Below, piece after piece: positions 11,101-21,243 of a DNA stretch of 64,000 bases. A program made the position numbers and the translations under genes. Under the pieces are notes generated by a model. The model searched no databases. It saw nothing but the letters and a program-made list of their open reading frames with translations, and was not told the origin of the DNA. Numbering within the stretch: position 1 is the stretch's first letter; every line of letters starts with the position of its first letter. The DNA is taken from positions 33,133,828-33,197,827 of the forward strand of contig JBCNJP010000010.1 in the NCBI GenBank assembly GCA_039602395.1, in the 5' to 3' direction. This DNA comes from Deinandra increscens subsp. villosa (lineage: Eukaryota > Streptophyta > Magnoliopsida > Asterales > Asteraceae).

Positions 11101-12637
11101 ACCATGAAACTTTGTGAAAGAGTTATCGAGACTAGAATCAGACGTGAAACTCATGTTACAGTGAACCAATTTGGTTTCATGCCAGGGCGGTCCACCATGG
11201 AGGCGATTCACATCCTAAGACATTTGATGGAAAAGTATAGGGCGAAGATACGTGACCTGCATATGGTGTTCATCGATCTTGAAAAGGTTTACGATAGTGT
11301 TCCACGTCGGCTGATTTGGGATTGCCTTGAGGCTAGAGGGATACCCGGGAAATACATTGACATTATCAGGGATATGTATAATGGAACGGTGACATGTGTC
11401 CGCACTCCAGTGGGTGACACAAATTCCTTCTCTGTTGGGATAGGCCTTCACCAAGGGTCTGCGTTGAGCCCGTTTCTCTTTGCTATTGTAATGGACGAGT
11501 TGTCTAAGTCGGTTCAGAAGGCGGTTCCGTGGTGCATGCTTTTCGCGGATGATATTGTGCTTGTCGCCAAGAGTAAACCAGCCTGAATAAAAAGCTGGAG
11601 GAGTGGCGTGTCGCATTAGAGTCTAGAGGTCTTAAGATTAGTCGTTCAAAGACCGAGTACTTGCAATGCAACTTTAGCGGTGAGAACGACGTTGAGGATG
11701 ACCAGATTTTGATCGAAGGTCAACCGGTCCCGCCCGTAACCAAGTTTAAGTATCTTGGTTCGTTTATGCAAAACAACAAGGAGCTTGATAGTGATGTGGC
11801 TCACCGCATACGTGCAAGATGGTGTAGATGGCGAGCTGCCACTTGTGTTTTGTGCGACAGGAGGTTCCCTATTAAGCTAAAGGGAAAATTCTACAAGGTG
11901 GCTGGTCAGACCGGCAATGCTTTACGGTTCACAGTGTTGGGCCATCAAGAAGACTCGGGAACGCAAGCTAGAGGTCGCTGAAATGAGGATGTTAAGGTGG
12001 ATGATTGGGCACATGCAACTGGACAAAATTAGAAATGAAGTTTTTCGTGAAAAATTTGCGGTTGCGTCTATTACGGAGAAGATTCGAGAGGGAAGATTGA
12101 AATGGTTTGGGCACGTGCAGAGGAGGCTGCGGACAACGCCAGCTAGAGCGGTAGACTCCATTACTGTTGAGGGGAGTAGAGGGAGAGGTAGACCTAAATT
12201 GACGGGGGACGGGCGTATTAGGCAGGATTTGTTAGACCTGCACCTCTCTAAGGATATGGTCGATGATAGGTCATCGTGGAGGCATAGGATTAAGATCAAG
12301 GAGGTCTAATGGAGGTTGGGTAGCAGGGGAGGTGGTAAGTTCTAGCTTGTTCTTTTTATTTCTCTATTTATTAATATTTATTAATAGCAATATGCGGTTA
12401 TTTATTTATTTTATTCTACTTATATATTTATTAATTGACCTAATATATATTTACGTATTTATATATTTTGTTTTTAGTATAATTATTACCTTTTATTTCA
12501 TTAGTATTAATATTATTTTTAGTATGGTTTATTTATTTATTTATTTTATTTTTATTTTTATCTTATTTTATTTTATTTCATCTATTAAGTATTTATTTAT
12601 TTTATTTATTTATTATTATTTATTTATTTATTTATTT

Positions 12638-12685
<48 letters not shown>

Positions 12686-15600
12686 TTATTTATTTTTATT
12701 TTTTTGTCTTCTCTTGCTTCGGAGTCGGGGGTCTCCCTGGAATCAGTCTCTCTACCTTCGCGGTACGAGGTAAGGTTGTCTACATCCCACCCTCCCCAGA
12801 CCTACTAATAGTACTTTATGTACTTTCGGTGGGACTTTACTGAGTTTGTTGTTGTATTTTCTATCATTCAGCACAAAAAAAAAACAGCACCTGCTACATA
12901 CACAGCCTTTCCTTATCCAAACAACCATCCATATCCACATTACATTTGATGTAAGAAAACAAACAGGCCACCAGTTGTATATTGTGAGTTTAAAAAGTAA
13001 AATTAAGATATAAATTTTATAAGAAAATGAGGATGTGTATTTAGTTTCCATTTAGGTATACTGCTCATGACTAAAAAAACTAAAGGTTTCGGAGTAGGGT
13101 GTCTCAACAGGAGCAGCCTCTCTATCCCCTAGGATAGAAGAACATGTTTGCCCTCGTCCAACCCTATAAATTAGCTTTGCTATGAGTGGATTCTACTCAG
13201 CACGTATGTTTTTAATAACTTAAAGCATTGCTCATACACATAATATTGTTATCGTTAATATCAATATATTGTCTTTCACAGAAATTGTTCATACCATTAA
13301 CTTTAATATTTCATCTTCTAACATAGACGTTAATATTAATATTTAGATATATCAAAATTAATATACATTTCCAGAGGTAAGAAAAGATATCGTACCTTTA
13401 GCTTCTTAGCATCCCTTCCATTAGTAACCTCACAAAGAATAAAATTGGAATAGCTTGGATACGGATTTAGAAACGGCACTTGTTTCAAAAGCTTATAGAG
13501 CCTCTCTCTTTCTTGTACCAGAGCAACTTTAACTTTCTGTAATGTGACCAAAAAAAAACATGCTAAAACGTACATGACTGATACCCCCTTAGGATGTGAG
13601 CAATCTGTACAATTATTTTACCTCCAGATATACAGGATTCTTCAATGCTGCACATGCAGAAACTTCAGCAGCAACAGAAACATTATACGGTTGTTTCGCC
13701 CTCCACAGGTATTCAATAATGCTCAAAGGAAATGCTCCATATCCCACTCTTAGTCCAGCTAGACCTGTTCGAAAGTTGACAGCAATTTGTCTCATAAAAG
13801 GTACAAATATGGTTGATCGTGTATGGTCCGCTTGAGTAATAATGACTTAAAAGGTATACAGATAAGAATAAATGAGCGGGACGGTGTGAAATACACCACA
13901 CAGAATGTAAAGATGACCTAACTGACACAAAGCTGTCTTGGAGAACAAAAACAAAACAAGAATAAACCATCTAGGCATGTCCTCAATTAAATTTAACCAT
14001 AATGGTACAAAATTACCCTAACAGGAAGTTAAACAGAAATATCGATTTAGAATGACTTGATTATATCTAACTGACATGTATTGATCAAGACTGATGAAAA
14101 CCTTGGTTTTAAAAGGCGCGCCTCTGGCGAGGTGACAGCTCCAGCGCTTCAGACGACATAAGGCAAGAGGTCAGGTGAGGCGCAATTTTAGGCAAAAATC
14201 GACATAAGGCGCCCGTTAGAGGCGCACTTTTCTACAGAGTCTGGATTTATTCTTCATGATGTTGTACATTAGGCTTTCTAGGTTGTACATATAAGTTATT
14301 TAGATATTAAACCATATATAGAGCTCATTTGTGTCTAAATTTTGGGTAAATGACTCTAGAAACCTACGAGAAACATACTAAAATTTTATATAATATATTA
14401 CGCCTCATGTACGATTAGGTTTAGCTTTTCTGCCTCGCGCCTCGGCTCGGGACCAGTAGCCTCGGCTCTCCTTAAACCAAGATGAAAACAAACCTTTAGT
14501 AAACTAGAAAAATAAAGCTAAATTTATCTACAAAGCATAGTGATCAAAGGCACGAGGCGCACTCAAGACGTATAGGGGCCCGCTTAGGGCCTGGGCGATA
14601 GGCGCAAAAAAAGCGCGGGCCTGAGAAAAAAATCGCACTTAAATAAATAAAAAAAAACAAAATTAAATATGAAGTATCAAAATGGCAAAATTATATTCTT
14701 TAATGGGTGTATATGAAGCCCTAATGTTAGAAACACACAGTGCCATCAATCTTCTTGTGTCAATTACTCAATTTGAAGAAGCTTTTTTCCACTTTAAAGT
14801 TTAATCTCTTTTGAAGAAGCTTCATCTCTTTTTTCCAAGCTTTGCTCACAGCGCCATGATCTTCATCTCTTTTCTCCAAACTTTGCTCACAGCGCCGCCG
14901 ATCTTCATCTCTTTTCTCGAAGCTTTGCTCAATACGATTCTAAAGATGAAGCGCCTTAATTACCTCGGAACCAGAAGCGCCAATATTGCGCCTCGCCCAG
15001 GAAAAAGCCTAGGCGCAAGAGGCGAGCGCTTTTAATAACTATGCTACAAAGACGAAGTTCAACCAACCAGAATCGAACAAAGAACACTGATAAGGAGATA
15101 GACAATGAAAATTTGTAATTGTGGCTTCGTGAGGCTTCGTGAGAAACTTTTAACAGCAAATTAGGGTATGGCATGCACTAATTTCTCAAAAAGGAGAAAG
15201 TCATCCACTAACAATTATGTGTGACCTGTTGTTTTTGCTATGACTGTTTTCTGAGCTCGGGGTCTCTTTGGGTGCACCCTCTTTATCCCTAGGGGTAAAG
15301 GTAAGGTTTGTCATCTTCTTACCCTCCCCAAACCCTACCCTCTGGGTGGGATTTTACCGGTATGTTGTTGTACAAGTCAAGTAACTAAATTCACAATCAT
15401 AAGCCTATACGGTTATAATTTATCATCACACATATTTATAAGAATAGAGTTTAAAAAGAACTAAAATATACCTGCCCTTTTACTAAACGTCCTAAGAACA
15501 ATAAGATTCTCATGCTTCTTCACCCATCCCATCTTAGAATCAAGTCCTGAAAATTCAACGTAGGCTTCATCCAGTACAACAAGTATAGGAAGATTAAGTA

Positions 15601-17893
15601 TCTTCAATAAAACATCATCACTGATCACACTGTCAAGGAACACATTGTAACACAAAATATTACAATAGCAACATTAAGATTTGCATGATAAGAAAAAAAA
15701 ATAACTAACATGGCTTGGGGAATGGGGATTGAATTTAATTCCTAAAGCTGATTAATTAAAGGTGTGCCTTCCAATAAAAAAAATGATAGATGAAGATAAC
15801 TGAAACATAAAACTAATAGCGATTATTGGTTACCTCCCATCTGGATTGTTAGGAGAAGTTAAAAAAATGATCTTTGGTTTCTCATGCTCAATGACTTTAG
15901 TAATCCGTTGTACATCCAAGCTAAAGTCCATTTTTCGAGGCACTGCGCATTCAACCATATAGTAGTAGTTAATTGTGTTTAATATGATTAGAAATACTAT
16001 ATTATTACAATCATTAAAGAAAAATTGAACAATGCCATTTAGGAGGCTATATGCATTTAAATAAACACTTTGGACCACTTGCAACACGTTCGACTAGTGC
16101 CTTTTGTAGTTAATTTTTTTATTTGCCTTGTTTGAGATAAGTCATAACACAAATTAACCTATTCATGAGAAACTAGGTCAAAATTGCCACCTTTGATCAC
16201 AACATCAGAGTTAAAACCATAGACAAGGAATAAAATAGCACTCTTCAAGTAATAATTAAGGATGAGATAAATCGATAGAGAAGTAAATCCTTACCCTTAA
16301 TAACACGTGCACAATTGACAGCTGCATCAAATTCATACATTGTAAAGGTTGGGGGACAATCAACAATACTGTCACCTGGATTTAGCACACAGCTGTGACA
16401 TAAAAAAGTCAGAACTTTAAACAAAACAAATTGCTGAGAGAAGTGGAAATCATTTTGCATAAGAAATCATCAAATTAATCTCATAAAAAATCTGCAAGCC
16501 TGAAATGATTAGAGATTTGGCACAAAGAAGCGTGTATGACTAACCGCATAATTAGATCAATTAACTCGTCAGCCCCACACCCTACCAGAATGTATTCAGA
16601 TTCAAGACCAGAATCTTCAGCGAGGGCCGCACGCAATGTACGACTTTCAGGGTCGGGATAAATATAAGGAAATTTCATTTGCCCCAATGCCTCGAAAACC
16701 TACAAAACTTTCAGTCAGGATAAATATAAGGAAATTCACAACATATCGCACCCAATCAAACATGTCATTGAGCCATTGACAGACATTTTCTGACAAAAAG
16801 ATATATGTATTGTATTTCTTTTACTCAAACGAGTTATTTATACTGTCCAAGTTTTATATAATGTGTCTAGGAGAAAAGACACCAGTCCAGTTAATGTTTA
16901 GAATTCACATATAATGAAACTTACCTCTGGAGGTGGACCATATGGGTTCTCGTTTGCATCTAGTTTTACAATCTCCTCAGGCTTCCTACCAAGACGGGTT
17001 GACAGAACCTGTATAGAAACTTATATTCAGCTTGTGAAAAACCATTTATTAAAAATCTTGTAGGACTTTGACCGATTACCAAAGAAAAAAGAAAAAATGG
17101 TTTTACTTATTGACGCGTTCAGATAAATATTTGTAAAAACTCCACAGAAGTAGACATTTAAGTATCATACTGTCATGTCAATCCCTTCCCTAAACTTAAG
17201 AGAAGGGACCATTTGCATACACAACGTGAACATGTTACCTCAGTTATAATTCATTTATATTCACAATACAAATGAAACTTTTGAAGACCAAATATATCTC
17301 GCAAAGACATTGTTCAAGCAAGTTGAATAAGAAGATGAATCATAGATCTTTTGTTAGTTCATCAGCCGATAACTTATGTCCTAACATGGTGTAATACGAC
17401 AGGAGGTAACGGATGTCCAAACATTAAAAAATCATCATCTTTCCGTGCCATAAGAATGACTCTGCATGTTTTGAATCTTACTAAAATTTCCAAAATACAG
17501 TTTCTCCAATAATAAGAATCTTGTGACTACCAATGTAATAAAGAGAATAAGGAAGCGAATAGGTAACTCCAACTTTAAAGTTGCACAAAACTCGAACACC
17601 CAGAAATGAAATGTAATATTTCTTACTACAAGTTTGTTTAACTTTGAGTGAATGATTACCTCGAAGGGCAGTATGGGCTGATATGGAGACAATTCTCTGA
17701 GATGTGGTCTGATGAATGAATCTCCGGTCAATTTCAACTGTTGTTCGACACCTGCGGCGCTAGAAGTAGAAGAAGACGCCATACAACTGAACTTACTCTG
17801 ATATCTTGAACTGCTCTTACTCAACAATGGTGAAAAGCAAAATTCATCGTTGGAATTGAGCATACAAAGGGATGAAGCATTAATCCTAGCCAT
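8158..17893 (-). CDS. HISN6: Histidinol-phosphate aminotransferase, plastid (nine exons)
   Basis: Converts imidazole acetol phosphate and glutamate to histidinol phosphate in plastid histidine synthesis; PLP-dependent, class II aminotransferase fold. Exons on the minus strand, all with GT-AG borders: 17893-17660, 17008-16925, 16699-16545, 16392-16295, 15942-15834, 15629-15472, 13764-13622, 13536-13396, 8289-8158. They sum to 1254 nt, 417 aa plus stop, the same length I recall for the Arabidopsis enzyme. Residues 1-55 are Ser-rich and look like a transit peptide. Visible motifs: NENPYG (97-102), SPNNPDG (220-226), DEAY with PLP-binding Asp247 and Tyr250, TFSK with Schiff-base Lys277, GLRVGYG (283-289), and substrate-contact Arg397 in YVRVS. 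No premature stop. The start is the first ATG before the transit peptide. Intron 8 is 5.1 kb and TE-filled. Probably functional. Confidence 0.95.
8636..9072. mobile_element. Probable hAT-type MITE in HISN6 intron 8
   Basis: Starts TAGGGGTGTAAATAAGTCAA and is packed with GAGCT/AGCTC and CGAGCC motifs near both ends, a composition typical of hAT subterminal repeats. The right end, read in reverse, is TAGATGATGAAAATGATCAA, an imperfect inverted match. The centre is an AT-rich (TATA) stretch. I could not find an 8-bp target duplication, so the right boundary is approximate. Confidence 0.55.
9421..10140 (+). pseudogene. RTE LINE endonuclease domain
   Basis: Exonuclease-endonuclease-phosphatase fold. 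Visible blocks in order: APWNVRTLNGK, HIACLQETRWKG (catalytic Glu in QET), VVVCAYAPH, CMSGDFNGHIG (Asp-Phe-Asn) and, after a TAG at 10063, IDYILMR. The enzyme would nick target DNA to prime reverse transcription. The stop just before the last motif breaks the domain. The true start is unclear; no ATG in good context is seen before the APWNVR block. Confidence 0.85.
10140..10970 (+). pseudogene. RTE LINE region between endonuclease and RT
   Basis: Two open stretches (10140-10562 and 10589-10969) encode the linker. Landmarks are ESWWWNEDV, typical of LINE linkers, and the block leading into RT (TYLLRCGSVW in one frame, VPDNIPIEVWKCLG in the overlapping frame). Frame changes at about 10565 and 10900 show decay. 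Confidence 0.75.
10834..11610 (+). pseudogene. RTE LINE reverse transcriptase domain
   Basis: Long open stretch holding most RT blocks: WRSSVVVPLYKKKG, CGNYRELLSHTMKLCERVIE, QFGFMPGRSTMEAIHILR, VFIDLEKVYDSVPR (first catalytic Asp in FIDLEK), GLHQGSALSPFLFAIVMDEL and MLFADDIVL (catalytic Asp-Asp). The palm and fingers are thus complete in one frame. The frame closes at TGA 11584 where the next block begins, so the protein is cut just after the active site. Used for target-primed reverse transcription in the family. Confidence 0.9.
11610..12309 (+). pseudogene. RTE LINE C-terminal region
   Basis: Two overlapping frames. The first carries KFKYLGSFMQNN, and the second MLYGSQCWAIKK, EMRMLRWMIGH and LKWFGHVQRR, hallmarks of the plant RTE C-terminal zone. 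A frameshift lies near 11920-11980. The last frame ends at TAA 12307-12309, before the 3' UTR. Confidence 0.85.
12340..12712. repeat. (TTTA)n-rich microsatellite in LINE 3' UTR
   Basis: About 370 bp dominated by TTTA and TTA units, cleanest at 12590-12690. It lies between the LINE stop codon and its conserved 3' tail, so it grew after or during LINE replication. Its translation looks like a membrane protein only because of composition. Confidence 0.85.
12715..12854 (+). mobile_element. RTE 3' tail shared with SINE-like copies
   Basis: Conserved plant RTE 3' end: TCGGAGTCGGGGGTCTCCCT, then CTCTACCTTCGCGG, then TACATCCCACCCTCCCCAG, then GGGACTTTACTG, ending TTGTTGTTG. Related tails occur at 13088-13200 and 15240-15372 without any LINE coding part. 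Confidence 0.75.
13088..13200 (+). mobile_element. SINE-like or truncated RTE tail, intron 8
   Basis: Diverged copy of the RTE 3' tail: TTCGGAGTAGGGTGTCTC, CTCTCTATCCCCTAGG, TTTGCCCTCGTCCAACCCT. No terminal TTG repeat remains, and no duplication is seen. Confidence 0.5.
14102..14481. mobile_element. hAT MITE with 8-bp duplication, HISN6 intron 6
   Basis: Begins CTTGGTTTTAAAAGGCGCGC and ends CCTTAAACCAAG, giving imperfect inverted termini (CTTGGTTT...AAACCAAG). Flanked on both sides by ATGAAAAC (14094-14101 and 14482-14489), a perfect 8-bp target duplication typical of hAT. Rich in GGCGC/GCGCC subterminal motifs. 380 bp, no coding capacity. Confidence 0.9.
14536..15043. mobile_element. Second hAT MITE with 8-bp duplication, intron 6
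   Basis: Begins CATAGTGATCAAAGGCACGA; the right end in reverse reads CATAGTTATTAAAAGCGCTC. CTACAAAG flanks both sides (14528-14535 and 15044-15051), a perfect 8-bp duplication. 508 bp, non-coding, with GCGCC-rich subterminal repeats and a short tandem repeat of a TCTTCATCTCTTTTCTCCAA-like unit at 14815-14925. Only 54 bp from the previous MITE. Confidence 0.92.
15240..15372 (+). mobile_element. SINE-like element with RTE tail, intron 6
   Basis: Reads GAGCTCGGGGTCTCTTTGGG, CTCTTTATCCCTAGGGG, TACCCTCCCCAAACCC, GGGTGGGATTTTACCG and ends TTGTTGTAC, matching the RTE tail in order. No LINE coding part precedes it. Either a SINE that borrows the RTE tail or a 5'-truncated LINE copy. Confidence 0.6.
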
Positions 17894-18100
17894 TGATTTG
17901 CTGCATTTTTTTACTAAAATGATTCAAAAACAATAGGCTAAAAGACCACAAATGAATCGAAGAGAACAAACCTTATTTTGCAGAACCCTAACCCCTACCT
18001 GCAACGAGGATGTCCATATATCCAAAATTCCAAATTGGTGGTGAATTTTCGAAGACATCCCCTGCACTACAGTTTAACTTCAAATTAACCCTTACGCTTA

Positions 18101-18662
18101 CGCTCTGTTTCCGACTTATTCCTTTCTTTTCAAATCCTTCTAAATCGGGAGGAAAAAAAATTAATATAAAATAGTCTAATTTTCTCTCTCTTTCCATCTC
18201 TTTCTCTCCTTTAATGAAACTCGGGAACACAACCTTTTTTTTGTTTCTTTCCCCTTCCCTCCTTAAATGAAACTCAAAAACACAATTTTTTTTACACTTC
18301 TTTTCCTTTCCTTTCCTTTCTCTCCTTAACGCCTTGTTCCCGAGTTTATTTGAGAAGAGAAAAGAAAAGAAAGGGGAGGGGAGGGTGGAAAGGAAAGGGA
18401 GAGATGTCTTTCATTTCCTTTCTCTCCAAATTGGAAGGAAAGAAATTTATAAAATTTTAGTCTAAGTTTCTCTCCCTTTCCTTTCCTTTCCTTTCCTCCC
18501 TTAAGTGAAACTCGGGAACACCATGTATTGTAACTCCTTTTTTTTTCCTTCCTTAAATGAAACTCAAGAACACAAGTGTGTTTATATTTCCTTCCAATTT
18601 CTTTCTTTTCTCTTGTTAAGTAAACTCGGGAACAGGGTGTAAGTGAACTCGGAAACACAGTG
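18101..18662. mobile_element. PIF/Harbinger-like MITE upstream of HISN6
   Basis: Outer element. The left end is CGCTCTGTTTCCGAC; the right end in reverse is CACTGTGTTTCCGAG. TTA flanks both sides (18098-18100 and 18663-18665). It lies 207 bp upstream of the HISN6 ATG, so it occupies the proximal promoter. It carries repeats of the unit CTCCTTAA(A/G)TGAAACTCGG. It is interrupted by a second element of the same family at 18330-18639. Confidence 0.75.
18330..18639. mobile_element. MITE nested in the upstream MITE
   Basis: Inner element: left end CGCCTTGTTCCCGAGTTTAT; right end in reverse CACCCTGTTCCCGAGTTTAC, so inverted termini match over most of 20 bp. TAA flanks both ends (18327-18329 and 18640-18642). 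Removing it restores TCTCCTTAA/GTGAACTCGG in the outer element, which matches that element's own internal repeats and supports true insertion. Confidence 0.78.
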
Positions 18663-18704
18663 TTAAACTATTACTATCACTATTACTATAATTATTACTA
18701 CTTA

Positions 18705-20275
18705 CTAGTGGGCAGACACGTGCGATGCGGGCGAATGTAATGCAATATTAAAAGTGACTCGGTGGTTTAAAAAAATAATTACAACATCTCCAGTTAAAAG
18801 CCTCACCTCTACCGACCACCATTTATCAGTACTCATAATCAAACCCACATGGAAATATGTTAGCAATAACTCCTGCATATCCAAAATTAATGAAATGAGA
18901 AATCTTTTAGAAAATCATTAGACATACTCTAAATAGATATGAATCAACTTAAAAAAAAGTAAATAAGAAATTAAAAAAAAAACACAACAGAATCAAAAAC
19001 TAAAAATAGAACATGTATAGATTCAAAAGATATCGCAAATTAACACTAAATATCAAATGTAGTGGATCAACTAACAATTGTTTACAACAACAAACATTCA
19101 AAAAGTTAAATTGTTTAAGGATGGGTCATCAGTATCAAGTTTAAAGATGTTGGAATACAAATCAGGATATAACATTAAGTTATATTTTGCTAAGTCGCAT
19201 CGTATATATTTTGCTTTCAAAAACGTAATAATTTGTTAAATTTAAGTCATGTGGATAGCATGCCTTTCTTTAACATTCGCTTAGCTTATTTTTCATAAAG
19301 CAATTCACAAAACATTCTTGGTTTCCAATAGGTTCAATAATTCTTCTCAAATCACCTTCGTTTTGGTTTCGAGAAGCTATCTACAATTTCTTTTATGTAT
19401 ATTGGCTGCTTTTACACCGACTTTAGTAAATATACGGCTTATTTAAAATTAGAATTATATATGGTAGCATAGTAGAGCCCACTAAATCCACAAAACAATT
19501 CTTCACTCTAAGTTCTTAAGAAAAATAAACCATGTAGACATGTATATGTACTATCTGGTTACGCAACGGGAGTAGCTTTTTCATGGAGAACGATGCCTAA
19601 CAATTTATGTCCTTGTACATGTAAAGCGTATTGTTCAGCTATGTTATAACAACGCCCCAAACGAAATAATTTACAGGTGCGCTGGATATAACCATTAATG
19701 GGGAGACAGTCTCAAACGACAGTTTGATGTGTCGCTTGCATATTCCATGTACCTGCCGAGCTGAAGTCATCCAGGCTCTTAGAAACCTCTTCGTATACAA
19801 TATTTCTTGTATGTTGCTACAAGGTTACATCACTCTCTTCAACCATTACAATTTTCAGTCTTTTAGGGGTTGTAACTCGAGATAGGGTTACATACAACTG
19901 ACCATGACTAAACACAGGTCGTGGCAAATAAAATCCTACAAAATTTTAGGATTGTCCCTGAATTTTGTTGATGGTCATTGCATAGCAAAGTCTGATGGGG
20001 AACTGACACCGTTTCATTATGAATGGTCATTTTGATTTAGTGGATGTGAGCGTGATTCTTGGTATCAATGTAGTATTTCATATTTTTGACCATGTTATAA
20101 TTCTAGGTTTGATTACAAATTTGTCAAGCTCTGTGATAATTAAGCGAGTGTCATTACATAAACCTTTTGTCGGGTTTACATTTCTTAAAAGCATAACAGG
20201 CATGCCTTCTTTCAGATTCAGTATATGTTTATTTCAACTCAGACAAATCAAATTCTATGGTTTTATGATATGATT
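18705..20275 (-). mobile_element. Helitron 3' end and helicase remnant
   Basis: On the minus strand the sequence ends ACGTGTCTGCCCACTAG followed by host T (plus 18704), the CTAG-3' terminus expected of Helitrons. About 1 kb inward lies the end of a Helitron helicase (next entry), in the correct orientation. The 1 kb between them (18709-19640) has no other recognised gene. The 5' end is not identified. Confidence 0.7.
19690..20275 (-). pseudogene. Helitron helicase (Rep/Hel) C-terminal fragment
   Basis: The minus-strand translation shows, in order, LIPRITLT, FPIRLCYAMTINKIQGQS, then after a stop NFVGFYLPRPVFSHGQLYVT and LSRVTTPKRLKIV. This is the PIF1-type superfamily-1 helicase end of plant Helitron proteins (motifs V and VI region). 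Stops after QGQS and after DVTL, plus stops upstream, show decay. The protein would unwind DNA during rolling-circle transposition in an intact element. Confidence 0.85.
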
Positions 20276-21231
20276 TAGGTATTAATTTTTCAAGCATAGA
20301 TAACATGGCACCCACACTATCAGGAATACTTGCAACATCATTTATGATATTTTTGTATTTTCTTTTATTCAAGCCAAGTCACATACAACAGATTTCTCAT
20401 GCAAATATAATGAACTTGCTTAGCTGAATTTCATCACAGAGATATATTGTCCAAAGTGTTTCTTGCAAAAAGAAAGCAAAACGCTAGATCTTCATCTCCA
20501 AGGTCGATCTTCCGATACGCAGATAGAGTTTCCGATTTAGCAAAATAAATTAAAAAAAAACAAGTTGAAGTTGTATAATCAAACAACAATCTGGCCGATA
20601 CTTCCGTATACGTAGAGAAAGTCCGATGGATTTATACGAAACACCAATGAAAATAAAGCAGAACCTCAAAAGAACAACAATCAGGTCGATCTTTTGTTGA
20701 TGCATAATTCTAGGTCGTCATGTGAAGTATCATATACAAGACAAAGTGTTACAAAGATGTGTTGATCTGAACTGAAGGCGAACTGCCAGTTCTGACGCAC
20801 ACGAACTTGTCCGAATAGCTTGTCTTATATAGAATTCAGAACTTCTGGTCATATCTTTTGTGTGTGTTTTCTGTGTAATCTCTTTATGGTTAATACAAAA
20901 GCCTTTGTATTTACTCTTGCGTTCCACGTTTTACATTGATTTCTTCACGACCGATTAGACGATCCGACGCTCACGCAATTTCATCTTTCGATACGCAGAG
21001 AAAGTCCGATCGTTTGAGAAAATAAAGAAAATCAAACAAGTTTAAATCTTTCAGAATGAAAGCAAACATACACCCGGACATCTCTTATTTTGTTTTTATT
21101 TTTTTATACGAGTATCACACAGCATCCGTCAAGATGTTTACCACAATTATCAAGCAAGCGTTATCTTTATATCATACTAACACATATCAGATTTGCCAAG
21201 TGCATCAAACATTTTAAGCATGAACCTACAA
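20276..21231. other. Unassigned AT-rich DNA with degenerate direct repeats
   Basis: No gene supported. A motif close to CGATACGCAGAGAAAGTCCG occurs at about 20513, 20617 (weaker) and 20989, spaced roughly 100 and 370 bp, and GGCGAACTGCCAGTTC at 20777 recalls the LTR-like segment near 3465. This may be a worn LTR remnant. Confidence 0.35.
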
Positions 21232-21243
21232 CCTTTAGATCTA

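Larger units (their letters stand above)
9361..12854 (+). mobile_element. Near full-length RTE-type LINE inside HISN6 intron 8
   Basis: A 3.5-kb non-LTR retrotransposon in antisense to the host gene. It has an apurinic-type endonuclease, a reverse transcriptase with FADD, a C-terminal zone of the plant RTE type, and a 3' UTR ending in TTGTTGTTG, the usual RTE tail, instead of poly(A). TATTTTCT occurs immediately left (9353-9360) and right (12855-12862), a plausible target duplication. Several stops and frameshifts make it non-autonomous today. An extended (TTTA)n microsatellite lies in its 3' UTR. Confidence 0.85.

Noticed and set aside
12263..12808. 181-codon Ile/Phe/Tyr-rich, membrane-like frame
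   Set aside because: Translation of the (TTTA)n microsatellite in the LINE 3' UTR.
20505..21020. Pair of LTRs around CGATACGCAGAGAAAGTCCG
   Set aside because: Similarity covers only short blocks; no TG/CA ends, primer site or duplication.
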